Shown one piece after another: positions 17,318 through 26,736 of a stretch of 64,000 bases of DNA. The position numbers and the translations under genes are program-made. How positions within the stretch are numbered: position 1 is the first letter of the stretch; each line of letters begins with the position of its first letter. The DNA comes from Sinorhizobium meliloti. GTDB taxonomy: Bacteria > Pseudomonadota > Alphaproteobacteria > Rhizobiales > Rhizobiaceae. Below the pieces are notes generated by a model, which ran no database searches, was not told the DNA's origin, and worked only from the letters and a program-made list of their open reading frames with translations. Location of the stretch: the NCBI RefSeq assembly GCF_035610345.1, contig NZ_CP141213.1, positions 930,001 through 994,000 of the forward strand, in the 5' to 3' direction.

Positions 17318-18703
17318 ATGAAACTGACCTTGATCGGCGGCGGCGGAGTCCGGGCACCCCTTTTTGTCGGTTCGGCGCTGAGGCGCGCGGAGAGAAGCGG
17401 CCTGACCGAGATCTGCCTGCAGGACATCAACGAGCGCAAGCTCGAGCTTTTCGGGCGTATAAGCCAGGAACTGGCGCGGCGCATGCAGTCACCGGTCCGG
17501 ATCACCATGGCGGCCGACGCAGAACGCGCGCTCGACGGCGCGCGCTATGTGGTCACGACGGTTCGCCCCGGCAACGAGGATGGGCGTATCAAGGACGAGC
17601 GCATCGCGCTGGCCCACGGGGTGCTTGGCCAGGAAACCACCGGTCCCGGCGGGTTTGCCATGGCCCTTCGCAGCATTCCGGTCATCCTGAAATATGCCGA
17701 GATCCTGAAGAAGGTCAGTCCCGATGCGTGGCTGTTCAACTTCACCAATCCGGCGGGACTCGTGACTCAGGCGCTGCAGAACGAGGGCTATCATCGCACC
17801 GTCGGCATCTGTGACGGGGCGAACGGTGCGCAGGAGGCGCTGGCGCACTGGCACAAGGTGCAGCAGAACGACGTGCGCTGCGAGGTCTATGGGCTCAACC
17901 ATCTGTCCTTTACCAGGCGCGCGACGATCGACGGCAAGGAAGTCCTTCAGTCGCTGCTCGATGACGACGGCTTTCTTCGCTCCACCTCGCAGCGGATGTT
18001 CGATGCGAGCCTCATCAGAAGCCAGCGCAACTGGATCAACGAATATCTCTACTACTATTATTATGCGGAGAAGGCGGTCGAGGCGCTCAAGGCCGATGCA
18101 CGCACGCGAGGCGAGGAGGTCAAGGACCTGAACGCAGCGCTGATCACGCGGCTCAGCGCGATGGATTTGAATACCGGCGCGGATGCGGCGCTCGCCGCCT
18201 ATTACGCTTACGAGCGGCGTCGCAACGCTACCTATATGCATTATGCGCTGACGGACGCCCCCAGCATGGAAGAGGCCGACCGGCTGGTCGAAGGCCTTGC
18301 CGCCGCGGAGACGGGAGAGGAGGGCGAGGGCTATGCCGGCGTCGCGCTCAATCTGGTCGATGCGCTTGAGACCGGCAAACCCTGCTATACCGGCCTCAAC
18401 GTGCGCAACGAAGGCGCCATCGAAGGCTTGCGGGACGACGATGTCGTCGAGGTGAGCTGCGTGGTCGACGGGGAAGGTATCCGGCCGCTGAAGATCGGTG
18501 CGATGCCGGAAGCGCAGTCGCAGCTCGTCCACAATGTGAAGCGCTACGAACGGCTGGCCGTGCGGGCGATCAGGGAACGCAGCCGCGATCTTGCGGTCCA
18601 GGCGCTCATGGCTCACCCCCTTGTGCTTTCCTATTCGCGCGCCGTGCCTCTCGTCGATGAGTATCTGGCGGCACACGCCGAGTTCGCAGGGGAATGGTCG
18701 TGA
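17318..18703 (+). CDS. Glycoside hydrolase family 4 enzyme
   Basis: 461-residue NAD- and metal-dependent glycosidase of family GH4 (6-phospho-beta-glucosidase or alpha-galacturonidase types). The N-terminal Rossmann fold shows LIGGGGVRAPLFVGSAL; family motifs NFTNPAGLVTQAL, TVGICDGANGAQEAL (metal Cys) and YGLNHLSF (metal His) follow. Residues around 235-245 are Tyr-rich. It is the first gene of the operon. GH4 enzymes usually act on phosphorylated sugars, and the PfkB kinase immediately downstream may supply or remove the phosphate, but the exact glycoside is not known. Confidence 0.9.
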   Translation: MKLTLIGGGGVRAPLFVGSALRRAERSGLTEICLQDINERKLELFGRISQELARRMQSPVRITMAADAERALDGARYVVTTVRPGNEDGRIKDERIALAHGVLGQETTGPGGFAMALRSIPVILKYAEILKKVSPDAWLFNFTNPAGLVTQALQNEGYHRTVGICDGANGAQEALAHWHKVQQNDVRCEVYGLNHLSFTRRATIDGKEVLQSLLDDDGFLRSTSQRMFDASLIRSQRNWINEYLYYYYYAEKAVEALKADARTRGEEVKDLNAALITRLSAMDLNTGADAALAAYYAYERRRNATYMHYALTDAPSMEEADRLVEGLAAAETGEEGEGYAGVALNLVDALETGKPCYTGLNVRNEGAIEGLRDDDVVEVSCVVDGEGIRPLKIGAMPEAQSQLVHNVKRYERLAVRAIRERSRDLAVQALMAHPLVLSYSRAVPLVDEYLAAHAEFAGEWS

Positions 18704-19629
18704 TCGGCGCGGGCCCCGGTTCGCGCAATGAGGTCATGGTGGTCGGAGAATACTACTTCGACCTGATCTTCCGTGGCCTCCCGGAGGTGCCGAAGATCAG
18801 CGCCGATCTCTGGGCGGAGGAATTCGAGTGGGTGCCGGGTGCCGCCTATTCAACGGCGCTGGCATTCGCGCGGCTTGGAACGAGTGCCGGGTGGTGGTGC
18901 CAGTTCGGCAACGATATCTTCAGCCGCATGATCCTCGAGGAAGCGCGCCGCGAGAATATCGACGATCGCCTCTTCATCCATATCGACAGGCCGCTGCGCC
19001 GCGTGAGTGCAGCCTTTTCCTTCGCGCATGACCGCGGCTTCATCAGCTATGCCGAAGAGCCGGACCCGTTGCCGACGCCGGAGGATCTGGCGCGGATCAG
19101 GCCGCGCATACTGCTTCTGCAGGGGTTTTCGCTCGACAATGAAAGACGGCGGCTGATCGAGGCCGCGCGCGAACTCGGGATCACCGTCTGTTCGGACTGC
19201 CAGCATGTCGACTATCGGCTCTCGACGCCCGGAATGGAGGACATGCTGGGACTGATCGACGTCTTTCTGCCGAACGCATCGGAAGCGAAGGCGCTGACGG
19301 GCGAGGAGGACGTGCAGCGTGCGCTGTCGTCGATCGCCCGCTTCTGCCCGACCGTCGTGATCAAGTGCGGAGCGGACGGAGCGATCGCTTCCTCCAAGGG
19401 CCGGACGACCCGCGTGCCGGCGCTTGCCGTCGAGGTCTTCGATACGACGGGCGCAGGCGACAGTTTCAACGCCGGCTTCGTTCATGGGCTCCTCACCGAG
19501 CCCGACATCGGCGGCGCGATCGAGCTCGGCGTGATCTGCGGCTCGCTGGCCGTGACGGGATATGGCGGCCGCAACCTGCCTTTCAAAGAGGATCTGACGA
19601 AATATCGGCGGCGGGAGGCCGCGATATAG
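18694..19629 (+). CDS. PfkB family carbohydrate kinase
   Basis: 311-residue ribokinase-type sugar kinase. It shows MVVGEYYFDLIF, the substrate region WVPGAAYSTALAFARLG, and the C-terminal catalytic motif FDTTGAGDSFNAGF with the anion hole and catalytic Asp. It overlaps the GH4 gene by 10 bases if the ATG at 18694 is used; a start at 18736 (MVVGEYYFD) is possible and fits the family N-terminus better. The predicted role is cytoplasmic phosphorylation of the sugar imported or released by this operon. Confidence 0.9.
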   Translation: MVVIGAGPGSRNEVMVVGEYYFDLIFRGLPEVPKISADLWAEEFEWVPGAAYSTALAFARLGTSAGWWCQFGNDIFSRMILEEARRENIDDRLFIHIDRPLRRVSAAFSFAHDRGFISYAEEPDPLPTPEDLARIRPRILLLQGFSLDNERRRLIEAARELGITVCSDCQHVDYRLSTPGMEDMLGLIDVFLPNASEAKALTGEEDVQRALSSIARFCPTVVIKCGADGAIASSKGRTTRVPALAVEVFDTTGAGDSFNAGFVHGLLTEPDIGGAIELGVICGSLAVTGYGGRNLPFKEDLTKYRRREAAI

Positions 19630-19664
19630 CTTGCGTTCACAAGCGAACAAATGAGGGAACGAAC

Positions 19665-20927
19665 ATGAAGCATATGTTGAAAACACTCGCAGGCATGACC
19701 GTTTTTGCCGTCGCATCGGCCTTTCCGGCAAAGGCGGACACCGTGTCGATGTTCTGTTCGGCGACCGATTACGAACTTTGCGAGAAGGCCGTCCAGAAAT
19801 GGACGAAAGACACCGGGCATGAGGTGAAGCTCAACCGGATGCCGCAGAACCTCGACGACGCCATTCCGATCTATCAGCAATTGTTCGCGGCCCAGTCGTC
19901 CGACATGGACGTCCTCTATATCGACGTCATCTGGCTCGGCATGTTCAAGGATCATCTCCTCGATCTGACCTCTCTCGTACCCGAGAACGAGGTGAAGGCG
20001 CATTTCGCCTCTGCCGCGGATGCGGCGCGCCTCGACGGCAAGCTCCTGTCGATGCCCTTCTATATCGATACGGGCCTCATGTTCTACCGCAAGGACCTTC
20101 TGGAGAAATACGGCAAGCAGCCGCCGAAAACCTGGGATGAGCTGACGGCGACAGCCAAGGAGATCCAGGACGCGGAGCGCAAGGCCGGGAGCCCGGACAT
20201 CTGGGGCTATTCCTGGCAGGGCAGGAGCTATGAGGGCCTGACATGCGATGCTCTGGAGTGGATCGCTTCCGCCGGCGGCGGCACCATTCTTTCCGACGAC
20301 GGCGAGGTGACGATCAACAATCCGCAGACGGAGGCGGCGCTCACCCGTGCCCGCGGCTGGATCGGTACGATCTCGCCCGAGGGGGTCTTGAACTATGACG
20401 AGGAAAACTCGCGTGCCCTCTTCGAGAGCGGCAATGCCGTCTTCCACCGCAACTGGCCCTATGTTTGGGGCACGTCGCAGGCCGAGGGCGGCAAGCTCGT
20501 CGGCAAGGTCGGAGTGAGCGCGCTTCCGGTCGGTGCGGACGGGCAGAAGTCGAGCGGCGCGCTCGGCACGGCCTATCTCGGCGTCTCCAAATATTCCAAG
20601 AAGCCGGAGCTTGCCGCGGAGCTGCTGCGCTATATGGTCGGCGCGGAAGACCAGAAGATGCGTGCGATCGAAGGCGGCTACAATCCGACCGTCGAGTCGC
20701 TCTACGAGGACGCCGATGTGCTGGCTAAGATCCCCTTCCTGGGCATGGCGAAGACCGCCTTCGAGGAATCGGTCGCACGTCCGTCGGCTGCGACCGGCAA
20801 GAACTATAACCGCGTTTCCCGCACCTTCTACCGGGCCGTACACGATATCATCTCCGGCAAGGACGATGTCGCCAAGGAACTCGCCGACCTCGAGCGCCGC
20901 CTCGAGCGCGACGTGAAGGCGAAATGA
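19665..20927 (+). CDS. ABC transporter substrate-binding protein (carbohydrate type 1)
   Basis: 420 residues. A Sec signal (MKHMLKTLAGMTVFAVASAF, cleavage after AKA) precedes a solute-binding domain with FAAQSSDMDVLYIDVIWLGM, MPFYIDTGLMFYRKDLLEKY, PPKTWDELTATAKEIQDAER and FHRNWPYVWG. These are typical of the maltose/trehalose-type family (MalE, ThuE). ATG 19665 follows GAGGGAACGAAC; a much longer upstream reading would overlap the kinase out of frame. It delivers a glycoside or oligosaccharide to the permeases below. Confidence 0.93.
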   Translation: MKHMLKTLAGMTVFAVASAFPAKADTVSMFCSATDYELCEKAVQKWTKDTGHEVKLNRMPQNLDDAIPIYQQLFAAQSSDMDVLYIDVIWLGMFKDHLLDLTSLVPENEVKAHFASAADAARLDGKLLSMPFYIDTGLMFYRKDLLEKYGKQPPKTWDELTATAKEIQDAERKAGSPDIWGYSWQGRSYEGLTCDALEWIASAGGGTILSDDGEVTINNPQTEAALTRARGWIGTISPEGVLNYDEENSRALFESGNAVFHRNWPYVWGTSQAEGGKLVGKVGVSALPVGADGQKSSGALGTAYLGVSKYSKKPELAAELLRYMVGAEDQKMRAIEGGYNPTVESLYEDADVLAKIPFLGMAKTAFEESVARPSAATGKNYNRVSRTFYRAVHDIISGKDDVAKELADLERRLERDVKAK

Positions 20928-21017
20928 CGAGAGCTCGCCCTCGGCCCGGCCGGGGGCGCCTCATCGAAACCGGCTGCGTTCCACGCGCTGCCGCGAAAGG
21001 CCTGGAAGGGAAATGGA

Positions 21018-22130
21018 ATGGCTTCGGTCTCCCTGAAGAACGTCAGCAAGACCTTCGGCACCTATGACGTGATCCGCTCCATCGATCTCGAGATCGAGGA
21101 CGGGGAGTTCGTCGTCTTCGTCGGCCCATCCGGTTGCGGGAAGTCGACGCTTCTGCGACTGATCGCCGGCCTCGTGCCGGTTTCCGGCGGCGACGTGTTT
21201 ATCGGCGGCGACCAAGTGACGGACGTGCCGGCGTCCAAACGTGGACTGGCCTTCGTCTTCCAATCATACGCGCTCTACCCGCATATGAATGTGGGGCGAA
21301 ACATCGGCTTTGCGTTGGAAACGGCGCGGCTCGGCAAGGATGAAATCCGTCGCCGTGTCGCCAGGGTCGCGGACATGCTGAAGATCGGTCACCTGCTCGA
21401 GCGTCGGCCGCGCCAGCTTTCCGGCGGTCAGCGGCAACGCGTGGCGATCGGCCGGGCGCTGGTCGGCCAACCGGAAGTCTTCCTCTTCGACGAGCCGCTT
21501 TCCAATCTCGACGCGGACCTGCGCATGGAAATGCGCTTCGAGATCGCCAAGCTGCACGCCGACGTCAAGACGACGATGATCTATGTCACCCACGACCAGA
21601 CGGAAGCGATGACGCTCGCGGACCGGATCGTCATTCTAAACCACGGGCAGATCGAGCAGGTGGGGCGGCCGCGCGAGCTTTACGACCGGCCGGAAAATCG
21701 CTTCGTTGCCGGCTTCCTCGGCAGCCCGAGAATGAATTTCGCCCCGCTCGAAGCGACCGGCTCCGCCGCTACGGTTCTGAGGGGGGCAGGCGGCTTCGCC
21801 TACGCCGCGGAATATCTCGCGGCCGAAGGAAGGCCTGCGGAAATCGGCTTGCGGCCGGAGGCTTTGAAGCTTGTCGGTGCCGACACGAAAGGCGCGATCC
21901 GCGGAACCTTCGAGCGGATCGAGGACCTCGGCTATGAATATGTCTGCTATGTGCGGCTCACCGAGACGCTGGTCTGGACGGTTCGTTCGACGGGAAGTCC
22001 ACCGCAAGTCGCCCCCGGCGACCCCGTCGGACTGAGCTGGCAACCGGAAAGTCTCTATCTCTTCGGAGAGGATGGCCGGCGCATCGATCACCGCGCGAGC
22101 GTTCCATTGGCCCTTGGAGCCTCGTCGTGA
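21018..22130 (+). CDS. ABC transporter ATP-binding protein (MalK/UgpC-like)
   Basis: 370 residues. Walker A GPSGCGKST at about 36-44, Q-loop FVFQSYALYPHMNV, signature LSGGQRQRVAIGRAL, Walker B VFLFDEPLSNLD, H-loop YVTHDQTEAMTL, then a C-terminal MalK-type TOBE/regulatory domain. It powers the carbohydrate importer encoded around it. The stop overlaps the first permease by 4 bases. Confidence 0.95.
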   Translation: MASVSLKNVSKTFGTYDVIRSIDLEIEDGEFVVFVGPSGCGKSTLLRLIAGLVPVSGGDVFIGGDQVTDVPASKRGLAFVFQSYALYPHMNVGRNIGFALETARLGKDEIRRRVARVADMLKIGHLLERRPRQLSGGQRQRVAIGRALVGQPEVFLFDEPLSNLDADLRMEMRFEIAKLHADVKTTMIYVTHDQTEAMTLADRIVILNHGQIEQVGRPRELYDRPENRFVAGFLGSPRMNFAPLEATGSAATVLRGAGGFAYAAEYLAAEGRPAEIGLRPEALKLVGADTKGAIRGTFERIEDLGYEYVCYVRLTETLVWTVRSTGSPPQVAPGDPVGLSWQPESLYLFGEDGRRIDHRASVPLALGASS

Positions 22131-23020
22131 ACGCCGCCCGCCGGATGGAGCGGCAGCAACGCCGCACCGCATGGATATTCCTGCTCCCGTTGCTGCTGAC
22201 GCTGGCGGCGGTGGCGATATGGCCGCTCGCCCGCAGCATTTTTTTCTCCTTCACCGACGCTTATCTCGATGCCCCTTCGGATTACGGATTCGTGGGTTTC
22301 GAGAATTTCGTGGAAGTCGCAGAAGACCCGGTGTTCTGGGGCGCGGTCAGGAACACGCTCGTCTTCACGCTGGTATCCGTCGGGTTGGAGACGCTTCTCG
22401 GACTTGCGATCGCCTTGCTCCTTCACCGCGCTTTTCCCGGCCGCGGCATCGTGCGGGCGGCGATCCTCATTCCCTGGGCGATGCCGATGGTCGTCTCGGC
22501 CCGGATCTGGGAATGGATGCTCAACGATCAGTTCGGCCTGATCAACAAGCTCCTGGTCGCGTTGGGACTCGTCGAAAAGGGCGTCGCCTGGACAGCCGAT
22601 CCTTCGCTGATCCTCGGGACGGTGATCTTCATCGACGTCTGGGTGACGACGCCCTTCATGGTGCTCCTCATTCTTGCCGGCCTGCAACTGATCCCCGAGG
22701 AAATCTACGAGGCAGCGGACGTTTCCGGCGTGCCGCACTGGAAACGCTTCTGGTCCATAACCTTGCCGCTCGCGACGCCGGCGATCGGCGTCGCGATACT
22801 CTTCCGCGCGCTCGACGCGCTCCGCATGTTCGATCTGAGCTACGTGCTTGCGGCCAACAACGAAAACACGATGACGATGTCGATCTATGCGCGCGACCAG
22901 CTCATCAGCTTTCAGGACCTCGGCCTTGGAGCCGCTGCTTCCACCTGGGTGTTCATGATCATCGGGCTGATCGCCATCGTCATCGTCGGGCTTTTGCGCC
23001 TCGATCGGGCGACGGGCTGA
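22127..23020 (+). CDS. ABC sugar transporter permease (MalF-like)
   Basis: 297 residues, six predicted helices. The cytoplasmic EAA loop reads EEIYEAADVSGVPHWKRFWS. The GTG at 22127 overlaps the ATPase stop codon; the first residues are charged, followed by a helix (WIFLLPLLLTLAAVAIWPL). It pairs with the MalG-like permease 10 bases downstream. Confidence 0.93.
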   Translation: MNAARRMERQQRRTAWIFLLPLLLTLAAVAIWPLARSIFFSFTDAYLDAPSDYGFVGFENFVEVAEDPVFWGAVRNTLVFTLVSVGLETLLGLAIALLLHRAFPGRGIVRAAILIPWAMPMVVSARIWEWMLNDQFGLINKLLVALGLVEKGVAWTADPSLILGTVIFIDVWVTTPFMVLLILAGLQLIPEEIYEAADVSGVPHWKRFWSITLPLATPAIGVAILFRALDALRMFDLSYVLAANNENTMTMSIYARDQLISFQDLGLGAAASTWVFMIIGLIAIVIVGLLRLDRATG

Positions 23021-23030
23021 GGGGGTATCG

Positions 23031-23906
23031 ATGACGGTGAGCGCAGCCATGACGAGACGCTATTCGAACGCGACGTACCGGACCTTGCGCCGCGTAAAGA
23101 CGGCCGGACTCTATGCCGGCGTGGCGGCCGTCCTCGTCTACATGCTGTTTCCCTATTACTGGGCGATCGTCTCTTCGACCAAGACGGGGCAGGCGCTTTA
23201 CCAGTTCACTCTGCTGCCGGCGCTCGATTTCAGCAACTACACGCAATTGTTCGACAATCCGGTATTCATGGGCGCGCTCGTCAATTCCGGCGTGGTCGCG
23301 CTTGTCAGTACGGCGATCTCCCTCGTCATCGGCATTCTTGCAGCTTACGCGCTCGGCCGCCTGCATTTTCCTCCAGGCCGCATCGTTCTGATCGCCGTTC
23401 TCATGATCTCGGTCTTCCCGCAAGTGGTGGTGCTTTCGGGAATGTTCGAGGTGATCGGATGGCTCGGGCTCTACAATCGGCCGTCGGCGCTGATCGTTTC
23501 CTATCTCATTCTCACTTTGCCCTTTACGACATGGATCCTGACGAGCTTCATCCGTGACCTGCCGAACGAATTGGAGGAGGCGGCGCTCATCGACGGCTGT
23601 TCGCGCCTGCGCATCCTCACCCATGTGCTGCTGCCTCTGATGGGGCCTGCGATTGCCAGCACCGGTCTGCTGTCGTTCATCCTCGCATGGAACGAATTCC
23701 TTTTCGCGCTCACCTTCATCCTGACCGACGAGAACCGGACGGTTCCGGTCGCGATCGGCCTTCTGACGGGTAGCAGCCGCTATGAATATCCGTTCGGCCA
23801 GATCATGGCCGCGTCGGTCACGGTGACGCTGCCGCTGCTCGTTCTCGTCCTGATCTTCCAGCGCAAGATCGTCGCGGGGCTGACGTCCGGCGCCGTCAAG
23901 GGGTGA
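23031..23906 (+). CDS. ABC sugar transporter permease (MalG-like)
   Basis: 291 residues, six predicted helices. The EAA loop reads NELEEAALIDGCSRLRILTH and the N-terminal helix ends in YMLFPYYWAIVSSTK, typical of MalG-type permeases. GAGGGGG precedes the start. Last gene of the GH4 operon; no clear terminator follows. Confidence 0.93.
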   Translation: MTVSAAMTRRYSNATYRTLRRVKTAGLYAGVAAVLVYMLFPYYWAIVSSTKTGQALYQFTLLPALDFSNYTQLFDNPVFMGALVNSGVVALVSTAISLVIGILAAYALGRLHFPPGRIVLIAVLMISVFPQVVVLSGMFEVIGWLGLYNRPSALIVSYLILTLPFTTWILTSFIRDLPNELEEAALIDGCSRLRILTHVLLPLMGPAIASTGLLSFILAWNEFLFALTFILTDENRTVPVAIGLLTGSSRYEYPFGQIMAASVTVTLPLLVLVLIFQRKIVAGLTSGAVKG

Positions 23907-24050
23907 CGAGCGCCGCCGCGTGCGACCCCATGCGCCAAATTTGGCATGATCTATTTTCGTGATTGGACTTCCCGACCGGTTGGAGTCACGCTGATAAGGC
24001 CTACGAGGTGGAAATTGGGGGACCAACTATCGTAAGAGTAGGAGGTCGCA

Positions 24051-24488
24051 ATGAAGCACCAAGCAATCGAGCAGTTACAGGGCGTCGCCGAGGTCAAGCA
24101 GGACCTGCCGCGACGGACGTTATCGCGCAAGGAGCGCCTTGAGCGTTGGGCGGAACTCCTGGAACGTGATCCTCACAGACGCCTTTCGACGCTGCACGAG
24201 ACAGAGTATCAGCCGGCGAGAGTCCGCGCGGCCATGCGCGGCGACGGTTCGCCGATCTCCGTCGCCTTCGAGGATCCGGTCTTCCGGACCGCCGGGATGG
24301 AGAACGACAGCTACGGCGAAGCCAGGCGGTTTTTCGAGCTGAGCGACGAGCAATTACATAAGGTCATCTGCTATTGCCATTTCGGCGCGACGGTCAGCGC
24401 ATCGACGGCCGCCCGCCACATCCGCGCAATGCTTGTCGAGAAACAGCCAGGCCTGTTTGCTCGGTTGCGCCAGATGTTTGTCGGCTAG
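24051..24488 (+). CDS. Hypothetical protein (145 aa)
   Basis: Soluble charged protein, MKHQAIEQLQGVAEVKQDLP..., with RKERLERWAELLERDPHRRL (helical) and FFELSDEQLHKVICYCHFGA near the C-terminus. No family is recognised with confidence. AGGAGG lies 7 bases before the ATG. It stands alone between the sugar operon and the DUF763 gene; no stress-type promoter was found. The stretch 24489-24794 that follows contains nothing I can assign. Confidence 0.7.
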   Translation: MKHQAIEQLQGVAEVKQDLPRRTLSRKERLERWAELLERDPHRRLSTLHETEYQPARVRAAMRGDGSPISVAFEDPVFRTAGMENDSYGEARRFFELSDEQLHKVICYCHFGATVSASTAARHIRAMLVEKQPGLFARLRQMFVG

Positions 24489-24794
24489 GGCAGGCGACGG
24501 CATATCGAGGGTCGTGATCGAAGGCGGCCGCCGGAGGAGGCGGGCCGCAGTGCGAAGGCTTAACCGCTCGCACTGCGGTGCTCCCATCGCCTCCGGCTGG
24601 CGGATTGCCTTCGATCCGCGGCGTCGTCCTCCGAGGGCTTGGGTTCGCACTCGTTCTCAAGGTTGTCTTCGTGCGCGGCGCGTCCTCGTGCCTGCGTTTT
24701 TCGCTTCGTGCTCCAATTTCCACTATGTTAAGTGGGTCGGCGCGGCGCCGGATGGCGACGCGCCCTGTCGGTCGGGACGCAGAACGGAAACACT

Positions 24795-26072
24795 ATGGCT
24801 CAAAGAGCAGGCAATGCGGATCTCCCGCTGCATGGCGGCCGCGTGCCGCGATGGCTCGGCGACCGCATGACGCGCCTCGGCGCGCTGGTCACCGAAGCGG
24901 TGGTTCATCACTATGGACGCGACGAGTTTCTAAGGCGGCTTGCGCATCCGTTCTGGTTCCAGTCCTTCGGTGCCGTCATGGGCATGGACTGGCATTCCTC
25001 CGGTATCACCACGAGCGTCATCGGGGCGTTGAAACGCGGTCTTACCCCGCTGGCCGGCGAGCTCGGCATCCATGTCTGCGGCGGCCGCGGCCAGCACTCC
25101 CGCAAGACGCCGGGCGAACTCATATCGATCGGCGATCGTGTCGGTTTCGATGGCGGCGCATTGGCAGAAGCGAGCCGCCTCGTCGCCAAGGTCGACAGTG
25201 CGGCCGTTCAGGACGGCTTCGATCTCTACCTGCACGGTTTCGTCGTCACGGACGATGCCAGGTGGGTGGTCGTCCAGCAGGGCATGAACGGCGACCGCCG
25301 GCAGGCGAGGCGCTATCACTGGCTCTCGGAGGGCCTGACAAGCTTCGTCGATGCGCCGCATAGCGCGATCGAAGGCAGAGAACAGGGCGAGATCGTCAAT
25401 CTGGCCGACCGCCGCGCCGCCGCCTCGAGGACTGCGCAGCTCGATCTCCTCCAGTCATTCGGGCCCGACGGGCTCTTGCGCGAGGTCGCCCGGATCGAGT
25501 CTCGGGGGGCTCCTGTGGCCTCGCCGGCACAGCCGATGCTGCCGCATCTCTTCATGCCTGCCCATCACGATGTACGCGAAAGCGACGTCAATCTCCGGCG
25601 ACTTCACGGCAACTTCGCCGCCGCCGCCGACCGTGGTCCGGCGGATTTCAAGGACCTGCTGCTGGTGCCGGGCGTGGGCGCGCGGACGGTCAAGGCGCTG
25701 GCAATGGTCGCGGAGGTGGTCCACGGGACGCCTTGCAGGTTCTCGGACCCTGCCCGCTTTTCGCTCGCCCATGGCGGCAAGGACCGCCATCCGTTCCCCG
25801 TGCCGGTGAAAGTCTACGACGAGACGATCAGGATCATGAAGTCCGCGGTCAGCAAGGGCCGGCTCGGGCGCGAGGAAGAGCTTGCGGCTCTGAAGCGGCT
25901 CGACGAGCAATCGCGCCGGCTGGAGCGCTACGTCACGGGGCCCGACCTCAAGGAGATCGTCGCGGGCGAATTCAGGGACTCCGCGCGTTTCGGCGGGCGC
26001 AGCATATTCGGCTGGGAACCGCACGACGACGAGGCAACCGCCGCGGAGCCAAGCGACCGCGCACGGCGCTGA
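24795..26072 (+). CDS. DUF763 domain protein with helix-hairpin-helix
   Basis: 425 residues, MAQRAGNADLPLHGGRVPRW. Family motifs include GMDWHSSGITTSVIGALKRG, GRGQHSRKTP, DGFDLYLHGF and RWVVVQQGMN, and GNFAAAADRGPADFKDLLL leads into a helix-hairpin-helix (LVPGVGARTVKALAMVAEVV). DUF763 proteins occur in bacteria and archaea; the conserved His/Asp/Gln pattern together with the HhH suggests a nucleic-acid enzyme, but no activity is established to my knowledge. ATG 24795 is preferred over an upstream start at 24732 that lacks family sequence. Confidence 0.88.
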   Translation: MAQRAGNADLPLHGGRVPRWLGDRMTRLGALVTEAVVHHYGRDEFLRRLAHPFWFQSFGAVMGMDWHSSGITTSVIGALKRGLTPLAGELGIHVCGGRGQHSRKTPGELISIGDRVGFDGGALAEASRLVAKVDSAAVQDGFDLYLHGFVVTDDARWVVVQQGMNGDRRQARRYHWLSEGLTSFVDAPHSAIEGREQGEIVNLADRRAAASRTAQLDLLQSFGPDGLLREVARIESRGAPVASPAQPMLPHLFMPAHHDVRESDVNLRRLHGNFAAAADRGPADFKDLLLVPGVGARTVKALAMVAEVVHGTPCRFSDPARFSLAHGGKDRHPFPVPVKVYDETIRIMKSAVSKGRLGREEELAALKRLDEQSRRLERYVTGPDLKEIVAGEFRDSARFGGRSIFGWEPHDDEATAAEPSDRARR

Positions 26073-26075
26073 GGC

Positions 26076-26100
26076 GGAACAATAATCGCAGCGATCGATT
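26076..26100 (+). promoter_or_regulatory. Candidate EcfG-type promoter for two small genes
   Basis: GGAAC at 26076-26080 immediately after the DUF763 stop, 18 bases, TT at 26099-26100, about 100 bases before the ATG at 26203. Confidence 0.55.
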
Positions 26101-26202
26101 TACACAGCTGGGGCGCCTTGCGCGCACACCGCGTTCGCTGCCGCTGAGGATGGCGCTTCGGATACGGAGGCGCCGCCGGCATGCCAGTTGATGGAGTTTC
26201 CG

Positions 26203-26472
26203 ATGACCGCTGCGATGACTACGATCGACCACGACACGATCCGCAATTGGATAGAAGCCCGCAAGGGGCAGCCGGCGCGCGTTAAGGGCGCAACCGAAGG
26301 CGGTGGTGGTCTGCTTCGCGTTGATTTCGGCAAACCGGAAGACACGCTGGAGAAAATTTCCTGGGACGAATTCTTCAAGATCTTCGACGACGAGAATCTG
26401 GCCTTCCTCCATCAGGACATGACTGACGACGGGCAACCCAGCCGCTTCTGTAAATTCATTAATCGGGACTGA
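26203..26472 (+). CDS. Conserved small protein (89 aa)
   Basis: Contains TIDHDTIRNWIEARKGQPAR, GLLRVDFGKPEDTLEKISWD and EFFKIFDDENLAFLHQD, a pattern I know from a family of ~75-90 residue proteins common in bacteria and often mislabelled 1,4-alpha-glucan branching enzyme. It has no GH13 or GH57 catalytic domain, so that name should not be used. ATG 26203 has GGAG 6 bases upstream; a start at 26215 (MTTIDHD) is also possible. A stress-type promoter precedes it. Confidence 0.8.
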   Translation: MTAAMTTIDHDTIRNWIEARKGQPARVKGATEGGGGLLRVDFGKPEDTLEKISWDEFFKIFDDENLAFLHQDMTDDGQPSRFCKFINRD

Positions 26473-26549
26473 CCCGAAGACGGACCTCGGAGGAGAAGCG
26501 GAAGGAGCACTTGAGGCCGGAATGCCTTTACGGCGGAAAGGATCTCGCG

Positions 26550-26726
26550 ATGCTTACGATCAAAAAACCGGAACCCGCGACGGAACGCGAAGGGCGCCCT
26601 GTGCCTCCTTTTACCGGCATCGAGCCGGCGCCTGCAAAGATCCGGAAGCCTTCGACCGACGATTGCGAACGCCTCGATGACCCGGATTCGCTTTTCTGGC
26701 GCGGCGTGTGGATGACCGTGTTTTAG
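26550..26726 (+). CDS. Hypothetical small protein (58 aa)
   Basis: MLTIKKPEPATEREGRPVPP followed by a Pro-rich segment and DDCERLDDPDSLFWRGVWMT. No family is recognised. GGAAAGGA precedes the ATG by about 7 bases. It lies 77 bases after the previous small gene with no promoter between, so it is probably the second gene of the same transcript. Confidence 0.6.
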   Translation: MLTIKKPEPATEREGRPVPPFTGIEPAPAKIRKPSTDDCERLDDPDSLFWRGVWMTVF

Positions 26727-26736
26727 GTCCGGAAAA

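Noticed and set aside
24489..24794. Additional gene between the 145-aa protein and the DUF763 gene
   Set aside because: Frames here lack ribosome-binding sites and protein-like composition; nothing can be supported.
26203..26472. Name 1,4-alpha-glucan branching enzyme for the 89-aa protein
   Set aside because: The protein is far too short for a GH13 or GH57 branching enzyme and has no catalytic motif; the label is a propagated annotation error as far as I recall.
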